In this document: positions 57,890 through 64,000 of the stretch, in pieces
How positions within the stretch are numbered: position 1 is the stretch's first letter
Layout: every line of letters begins with the position of its first letter
NCBI GenBank assembly: GCA_030761205.1
Contig: JAULJL010000034.1
Span: 3,929,501-3,993,500 of the forward strand
Reading direction: 5' to 3'
DNA length: 64,000 nucleotides
Origin: Fremontodendron californicum
Lineage: Eukaryota; Streptophyta; Magnoliopsida; Malvales; Malvaceae
Position numbers and translations under genes: made by a program
Notes under the pieces: model-generated
The model's input: only the letters and a program-made list of their open reading frames with translations
The model's database searches: none
What the model was told of the DNA's origin: nothing

Positions 57890-58572
57890 TGATAGGATCC
57901 AAGATGACCCAATCCCATGGCAATTTTTATAAGGGCCAAGATCCAAGAAGATCTAGGAAACATGGAAAGAATTGATGGAATTCACTTGGCCATGTTGCAA
58001 GTTATTCAAAAAAGGCTTCAACATGCAAGATGGGCTTGCATCCAAGTTTGGTCCATGTGATTCAAGAACACAAGGTGCCACATTAAGAGGGCTTATTTGG
58101 GCTTATTTTAATTCTTATAATTACTTAAGCATTTGGACCTATATTTTGTAACATGGACATCTTTTAATTATTTAGGTTTGGGCTTGAGCATGTTCAGCCC
58201 ATATTTTACATATTATTACTTAGTAGATTAGGGTATCGTAGGGAGGCTATAAATATATGTCTTAGCCGCCTACTTCAATTATCTTTTGATCAATTGAGTT
58301 TGAATTTATTCAAAGTGAGTGTTTCACTCTTTTTAGTTCTTGAAAGAACTTAGGAACTTATCAAAGAATTCTTTCTTTGTGGCGTTCAACCTATCAAACT
58401 TAGGTTCTTGAAACGAGAGTTCTTAGGGTTTAGATTACATGCTTAATCTAAGTTCTTTGAAACAGGCTTTTAAGGGTTTAAGTTTTCTTTGCATGAATCT
58501 TAGCTTTTTTCTGGGTTAGGTATTTCAATTTGTTAGTGGGTTCAAAGGGTTTAACCCCTAGGGTTCACATCA
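57890..58572 (+). repeat. Left LTR (683 bp)
   Basis: TGATAGGATCC...GGGTTCACATCA, with TATA-like GCTATAAATATATG at 58248-58261. It matches 59852-60532 with few differences. Confidence 0.92.
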
Positions 58573-58577
58573 GTTGG

Positions 58578-58773
58578 TATCAGAGCTTAGGGACCAATCA
58601 GGTCAAATATTTTTATCTTCTTTACCATAGGGTATTGGAGTTTTTTCTCAACTTTTTTTGTTTTGGGGTTTCAGGATATCAGAGCTTAGGGACCAATCAG
58701 GTCAAATATTTTTATCTTCTTTACCATAGGGTATTGGAGTTTTTTCTCAACTTTTTTTGTTTTGGGGTTTCAG
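58578..58773. repeat. 99-bp tandem duplication covering most of the primer-binding site
   Basis: Units 58578-58676 and 58677-58773 both begin TATCAGAGCTTAGGGACCA and end TTTGGGGTTTCAG. The first adjoins the LTR and includes the true PBS. The second has GGATATCAGAGC in place of TGGTATCAGAGC. Nearly identical copies. Confidence 0.9.
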
Positions 58774-59329
58774 ACATACTTGTCATAAGGGTTATAGCTT
58801 TAGGCTTTTTTTGTCTAATAGTTATAGTTTTTAGGGCAGTTTTCGTTTGAGGTTTCATTCTTGGAAGTTGGTTTAGATACTATCACAGCAAAATCAAGAA
58901 CAAGATTTTGGGATTTCTGTCAACTTTCTTGTTTTGGGGTTTTAGACATTCTTGTCTTGGGGTTATAGCTTTAGGCATTTTTCCCTAGGGTTATAGTTTT
59001 TAGCCAGTCTAAGTTTGGGGTTTCAGTTTTGAAAAGTGGTTTAGATCAAGATTTCGTTTCTTGAATTCTTGATCTATTAAAAAAAATTTCTTGTTGATTC
59101 TTGACCAGAATCTTGAAAAAAAAAAAAAAAAAGAAAGAAAGAAGAAGTTCATCCGAGATTTCAAGAAAATCAAGAAGTCTCGTTCTTGAAAAAAAAAAGT
59201 GTTCGTATAGGCAGAAAAAGAAAGAAAGATTCGAAAAAGATTGAAAAAAAAGAGGAAAGAGTCGATATTCTTTTTTTTTTTTTTTACTAACCAAATTTGT
59301 TTTGCAGCAACTTTAAGTTGTTTCTCACA

Positions 59330-59852
59330 TTATGCGACGAAGTAAAGCAAGCTCTACAAGAGATGAAAGAGATCACCTTATCGTTTGAGAGGTTTGTGCA
59401 ACAAGAGGAAGAAAGATGGAGAAAAAAAAAAGAGAAAAAGAGAGAAGAAAAAAAGAAAAAGAAAGTGAGGTGGCTGCAAATAAAGAAAAGCAAGAGGAAA
59501 CGGAGAGTAAAAAAGAAAGTGAAAAAGAAATAGAGGTGGTTGAAATTAAAGAAGTAAGAGAGGAGCCACTAGTAGAAAAGGAGACAATTCTTGTTGAGAA
59601 AAACAAAGAATTTGCGAATTTTTCTGATGAAAAGGAGAGTGAGGTTCTTATTCTTGATGCTCCTAATCAATCTCTACCTATTTTGCCTGTTTCTTTGTTG
59701 AAGGATTGTGAGAATTTACTTTCGAAGGAGTTGCAAGATGGGTTGTCACCCATAAGCGGCATTGTGCATCACCATGATTTAGTTCCTAGCGCTGTCATTC
59801 TCACACACAAGGCTAAGATTCGAGGGCGAATCTTTTCGAGGAAAGGGAGAAT
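59330..59852 (+). pseudogene. Gag-pol remnant: charged region, start of RT, and last residues of the polyprotein
   Basis: A Lys/Glu-rich low-complexity segment (59416-59600) is followed by DCENLLSKELQDGLSPISG and HHHDLVPSAVI, which corresponds to the linker and very beginning of a gypsy RT domain (compare the FxDVFPxELPxGLPP / HxIDLxPG pattern). Then, after a shift, DSRANLFEERENDR resembles the end of plant gypsy polyproteins just before the 3' LTR. Everything between (RT, RNase H, integrase) is deleted. An open frame continues into the LTR to 59940 but is not a gene. Confidence 0.7.
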
Positions 59853-60532
59853 GATAGGATCCAAGATGACCCAATCTCATGGCAATTTTTATATGGGCCA
59901 AGATCCAAGAAGATCTAGGAAACATGGAAAGAATGGATGAAATTCACTTGGGCCATGTTGCAAGTTATTCAAAAAAGGCTTCAACATGCAAGATGGGCTT
60001 GCATCCAAGTTTGGTCCATGTGATTCAAGAACACAAGGTGGCACATTAAGAGGGCTTATTTGGGCTTATTTTAATTCTTATAATTACTTAGGCATTTGGA
60101 CCTATATTTTGTAACATGGACATCTTTTAATTATTTAGGTTTGGGCTTAAGCATGTTCAGCCCATATTTTACATATTATTACTTAGTAGATTAGGGTTAT
60201 CGTAGGGAGGCTATAAATATATGTCTTAGCCGCCTACTTCAATTATCTTTTGATCAATTGAGTTTGAATTTATTCAAAGTGAGTGTTTCACTCTTTTTAG
60301 CTTGAAAGAACTTAGGAACTTGTCAAAGAATTCTTTATTTGTGGCGTTCAACCTATCAAACTTAGGTTCTTGAAACGAGAGTTCTTAGGGTTTAGATTAC
60401 ATGCTTAATCTAAGTTCTTTGAAACAGGCTTTTAAGGGTTTAAGTTTTCTTTGCCTGAATCTTGGCTTTTCTGGGTTAGGTATTTCAATTTGTTAGTGGG
60501 TTCAAAGGGTTTAACCCCTAGGGTTCACATCA
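59852..60532 (+). repeat. Right LTR (681 bp)
   Basis: Same ends as the left LTR, with small indels and a few substitutions between the two. Confidence 0.92.
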
Positions 60533-60533
60533 G

Positions 60534-60651
60534 TATAACTTGCAAGATGGCCCAAGTGAATTCCATCCATTCTTTCCATGTTTCCTAGATCTTCTTGGAT
60601 CTTGGCCCATATAAAAATTGCCATGGGATTGGGTCATCTTGGATCCTATCA
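60534..60651 (-). repeat. Inverted copy of the LTR 5' end
   Basis: The reverse complement begins TGATAGGATCCAAGATGACC and follows the LTR to GCAAGTTATAC. It shares variants with both LTR copies (TATATGGGCC like the right LTR, CAATCCCATG like the left). It ends exactly at the TSD, so the element terminates in U3 ends on both sides. Confidence 0.92.
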
Positions 60652-60656
60652 CGTTC

Positions 60657-61699
60657 ATATATTCGTATAATATTCATATTATTTTCATATTGTGTTTTTA
60701 TTATTTTTTTTTATGTTGTGTTCGTGTCGTGTCTTAATTATTTCATATTTTGTATAATTTGTCACTGTGATTCAATTTAAAAAAATATATATGTGTTCGT
60801 GACGTGTTCGTGTTATTTTGGTGGGTGTTTAAAGTAAACAAATTTATATAATTTTTTACATGTTAATAATTCGTTTTATATAGAGTTTGACACGTTCGTG
60901 TATTCTTGTCGTGTTCATGTTATTTTTCGTGTCGTGTCGTGTTTTAATTATTTTTTCATGTGGTGTTTGTATCGTATCTCAATTTATCTCATATTTTGCA
61001 TAATTTATCATAGTGATTCGATTTTAACTATAAATTCATTTACTTACAATATTAAAACATAAAAAAGTATTTAAATAAATAATAATTATTTAATATGATT
61101 CAACTTATATTTATTTATGATTGTTAATCTAATTAAAATTTTATAAATATTTAAAAAAGCAGTGAGCGGCAATTGTCTCAATTCATAACATATTTTGCAT
61201 AATTTATTATAGTGATTTAATTTTAAAAAAATTTGTGTGTTCGTGACGTGTTCGTGTTATTTTTTTTTTGCTTAAAGTATTATAAATTTATATAAATTTG
61301 TACACGTTAATAATTCATTTTATATAGATTTTAACATGTTCGTATATTTGTGTCGTGTCGTGTTTTAATTATTTTCCCATGTGGTGTTTGTGTTGTATCT
61401 CAACTCATCCTATATTTTACATAATTTATCATAGTGATTCAATTTTAACTCTAAATTCATTTACTTACGATATTATAATATAAAAATTATTTAAACAAAT
61501 AATAATTATTTAAATAATTTAATTTATATTTATTTATAATTATTAATTTAATTAAAATTTAAAAAATATTTAAAAAAATTCCGGAGAAAGAATTTTAGTA
61601 TTTTCTACATTTAAATAACGTAGAAACACCTATTTGACCCACAGGTCAAATCAGAAGTAGTAGGTGGGTGGGCTAAATTTTTGGGAGCATTAGTAGGTA
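60657..61699. repeat. Diverged ~440-bp duplication rich in CGTGTCGTGT
   Basis: 60743-61184 and 61185-61600 share order and sequence (TTTGTATAATTTGTCAC-type start, GTGTTCGTGACGTGTTCGTG, GTGTCGTGTCGTGTTTTAAT, then ATTCATTTACTTAC). Related CGTGTC/ACACGA sequence occurs at 25840-25990 and 48140-48180. The retroelement at 57890 inserted in this repeat. No gene. Confidence 0.7.
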
Positions 61700-61707
61700 C
61701 TAATAAA

Positions 61708-62622
61708 TAGGGGTGAGCAAAATCCGACTCGACTCGAAAAAACCGAAAAAAATTTCAAATTTTGAATTAAATAGTTCGGTTTATTAGAGTTATTCGGATT
61801 TTCGGATCAACTCGACTAAGTAATTTGAGTTATATAGTTTAGCTAGGATTTGATTTATACAACTCGAATAACTCGAAAATCCGAATAAGATATTTCTATA
61901 CGACGTCGTTTTACTCATTTGAGTTTGATACTAAGCTTGAGTTTTGCGTTTTCCTTATTTCGTCTTCCCTTTTTACTCTTTAGCCCATTTTTGTTGGGTC
62001 ATTTATTTTTGTTCTTTGTCACCATTCAGTAGAAAAATAAATCCACATGAGCTGTTGACTGCATACTTATTGTCTTAATAATTTATCATTCATTTTTTTT
62101 TCCCTTTGAAATTGACAAGTCTAGATTGAAAGTTTACATTGAATTTCTTGAGTTTCAAAAGGGGAAGGCTATCACTCAATGCTTCATTCAGTTAAAGATT
62201 GAAGCTTTTGGTTGATATCATCCACATTACCAAGCTAACCAAACGATGAAATTCAAAAGATAATAAATTCTCTTTTTTTAAAAGTCAATAGTAGGCTATT
62301 TATTTAGTATGACAAGTCTTTGATAATTATATTTATAAGAAAAGATAGAACACACACAAAAAAATTGTAATTTCATAGAACTAAATTTCAAAATTATAGA
62401 TATACATGCATTTACAAGATAACAGTAACATGATCTAGTCAATCAACATTTACAAGATAACATTTTAACTCGAATAAATTATTCGACTCGACTCGAATTT
62501 GTTTTAACTCGACTCGATTCGCTAAAATTTCAAATTGAGTTTGGTTGACAAAATAGGACTCGTCAACTCGACTAATCCGAATTTTTTTCACTCGACTCGA
62601 CTCGATCGAACGCTCACCCCTA
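61708..62622. mobile_element. Non-autonomous hAT element, 915 bp
   Basis: TIR TAGGGGTGAGC at both ends, 8-bp TSD CTAATAAA/CTAATAAG (61700-61707 and 62623-62630, 7 of 8 match). Subterminal regions are rich in GACTCGACTCGA. The interior has no transposase frame. Confidence 0.88.
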
Positions 62623-62630
62623 CTAATAAG

Positions 62631-63445
62631 AGTTGAAATGAAATATAATATATATATATATATTTCTGTTTGAATATTTTGAATTTTTTAAAATATTAAA
62701 AATACTCCGAATTATTTATTTTTTAAATAAGTTATTATCTAAATAATTTTTTATTTTTGGATCTATAATCAAATAAAATTTTAATTCAGATTGATTTATA
62801 TTAAAGGTTTATTTAAATATATTAAAGATTAAAATTTATTTGAATACAAATTAAAAGTTAATGGCTTATTTAGATGAAATTGAAAGTTAAAGATTTATTT
62901 ATATATAATAAAAATATAAAAATTTATCTGAAGGGATAAAGTTTATGAATTTTTTTATTTTTTGTGTGTATATAATTTAAACATAGACTTTTAAAATATA
63001 TTTAACGCAATGAATCGCTAATAAAATTGATTTTAAACAAGAATTCCATTTGCGGGTGTCTATAAATGATTGTTAAAGACAGTTAAAATATTATTTTAAA
63101 TATCCACCTATTTGTGTTTCATAAGTTTGATTTTATAGGTGGTTTGCACTTTGCTCTAGTATAATCTCATATTTGGCTTCAGTGTTATACAAAATATCAT
63201 CGTAAAAATCTCATTAAAATACATACGTGACATCACATGGGACACACGTGACGTGGATGGCATGTGCATATTTTTTAATAAAATTTTACTAACAAGTGTC
63301 TTAAAGACACTCTTTAAGATTATCATATATAATAATATATTTATTCAATATATTGAAAATGATAGATATTATTAATTAATCTTAAAAAGTGTTAGCAAAA
63401 CCCTTTTTAATATATAAAAAATCAAAAAAAAAAATTTCTTACTTC
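62631..63445. other. AT-rich spacer
   Basis: No gene or clear repeat apart from (AT)n at 62648-62663. ACACGTGAC-type sequence near 63225-63255 is isolated. Confidence 0.45.
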
Positions 63446-63821
63446 GGGCTAGTTTAGCATTATTGTTAAAAAAAGTTTGAGTTGAAAAAAATATGTTTAA
63501 AAAATATAGTGAAAAACTGTGATTTAAAATTTTTTAAGTGTTTAACATTACTGTAAAAAAATATTATAAGAAATTAAAATGTCAAAAAAAGATACGTTTA
63601 AAATAGTAAAATATAGAGATGTGAAGATAATAAAATTATTTTATACAAAAGCTAGTTTTTAAAACCCAAAAGCTATATTTTTTTTATTTTTTTGTTTGAC
63701 TTTTCAAACTATAATTTTAACAATAAAAATCAATTTCTTTTTATCTATTTAGCATTGCATTTACAATAAAAAATAACTTTTAACTTCAAAAACTGTACCA
63801 AAAGCAACGCTAAATAAGACC
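63446..63821. mobile_element. MITE, about 376 bp
   Basis: Ends GGGCTAGTTTAGCATTATTG and (reverse complement) GGTCTTATTTAGCGTTGC, like many plant MITEs with a GGSCTTRTTTGGC consensus. A 3-bp TTC direct repeat flanks it (63443-63445, 63822-63824). AT-rich interior. Confidence 0.7.
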
Positions 63822-64000
63822 TTCATTTCTCCGGCTCTATCTCTCTAACCAGTCTCCATTACCGTCTCTCAGCTCGAATTTCAACGCAAACTATCGTCGT
63901 TCTTCATCGTTGACCACCTTTGATCGACGTCGATTTTCCTCTAAATTTCAATCACAAGCTAGTCTCAACCTCCCTTGCAACTCTATCTACTTGGTTTTTT
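63822..64000. other. CT-rich unidentified sequence at window end
   Basis: Less AT-rich than its surroundings (TCTCCGGCTCTATCTCTCTA...). It partly resembles the complement of intron 3 of the HOTHEAD-like gene (54110-54200), so it is probably a repeat cut by the window end. Confidence 0.35.

Larger units (their letters stand above)
57890..60651 (+). mobile_element. Deletion-derivative gypsy retroelement with an inverted LTR piece at its right end
   Basis: Left LTR 57890-58572 (683 bp, TGATAGG...CACATCA), initiator tRNA-Met PBS TGGTATCAGAGC (58575-58586), a short 1.28-kb interior, and right LTR 59852-60532. A reversed copy of the first ~118 bp of the LTR follows directly (60534-60651, ending CCTATCA). 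The whole unit is flanked by a 5-bp TSD, CGTTC (57885-57889 and 60652-60656). No full pol. Confidence 0.88.

Noticed and set aside
59416..59940. Lys/Glu-rich 174-aa open frame as a host gene
   Set aside because: It runs from a low-complexity region into a retroelement LTR and contains gypsy polyprotein remnants.

Overview
This window is nuclear DNA from a flowering plant, most likely a eudicot, but the sequence alone does not fix the species. The signs are GT-AG introns in every gene, plant-specific families (PEPKR1, Ycf20-like, HOTHEAD-like), plant-type CACTA, MULE, hAT, copia and Tat/Ogre-like gypsy elements, and very AT-rich spacers. Only three apparently functional host genes are visible. 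The rest is mostly transposable elements, many with target-site duplications (TSDs) that can be read directly.

Layout. 1-4716 is the right-hand part of a CACTA transposon carrying pieces of five unrelated host genes, with introns, all in one direction: LACS6/7-type acyl-CoA synthetase, NDB-type NADH dehydrogenase, KUP/HAK potassium transporter, ABHD17-like hydrolase and a TTL thioredoxin-like TPR protein. 5537-6720 is a decayed, intron-bearing gene copy of unknown family on the minus strand. 7100-11045 holds the kinase gene PEPKR1 (minus). It lies head to head, over about 300 bp, with a plastid Ycf20-like gene (11350-12980, plus). A copia 5' LTR stub (12986-13328) is joined through a patchwork junction to a large minus-strand gag-only Tat/Ogre-like gypsy element (13371-24740). 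That element has a complete 2.66-kb LTR on the right, a truncated LTR on the left, and two tandem arrays in its 3' region.

27251-32226 is a MULE with long terminal inverted repeats (TIRs) built of palindromic hairpin units and a recently broken transposase gene. 33470-41974 is a complete 8.5-kb CACTA element with a 3-bp ACA TSD and both transposition genes (TNP2-like and TNPA-like), damaged only by single-base indels. 42.8-51.3 kb is AT-rich repeat territory: a hAT remnant, a 124-bp minisatellite, a 482-bp tandem duplication, a 576-bp MITE with a 9-bp TSD, and a 1.6-kb fold-back MULE related to the first MULE. 52541-55514 is a five-exon HOTHEAD-like GMC oxidoreductase gene (plus).

57890-60651 is a deletion derivative of a gypsy element whose right end is an inverted copy of the first ~118 bp of its own LTR, yet the whole insert is flanked by a 5-bp TSD. 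61708-62622 is a non-autonomous hAT element and 63446-63821 a MITE.

The host genes do not form a pathway; PEPKR1 and the Ycf20-like gene may share a promoter region. I found no CRISPR array, tRNA, rRNA or clearly new defence or biosynthetic system. The most unusual items are the palindrome-ended retroelement, the five-gene CACTA capture, the hairpin-array MULE termini, and the templated junction between the copia and gypsy remnants.
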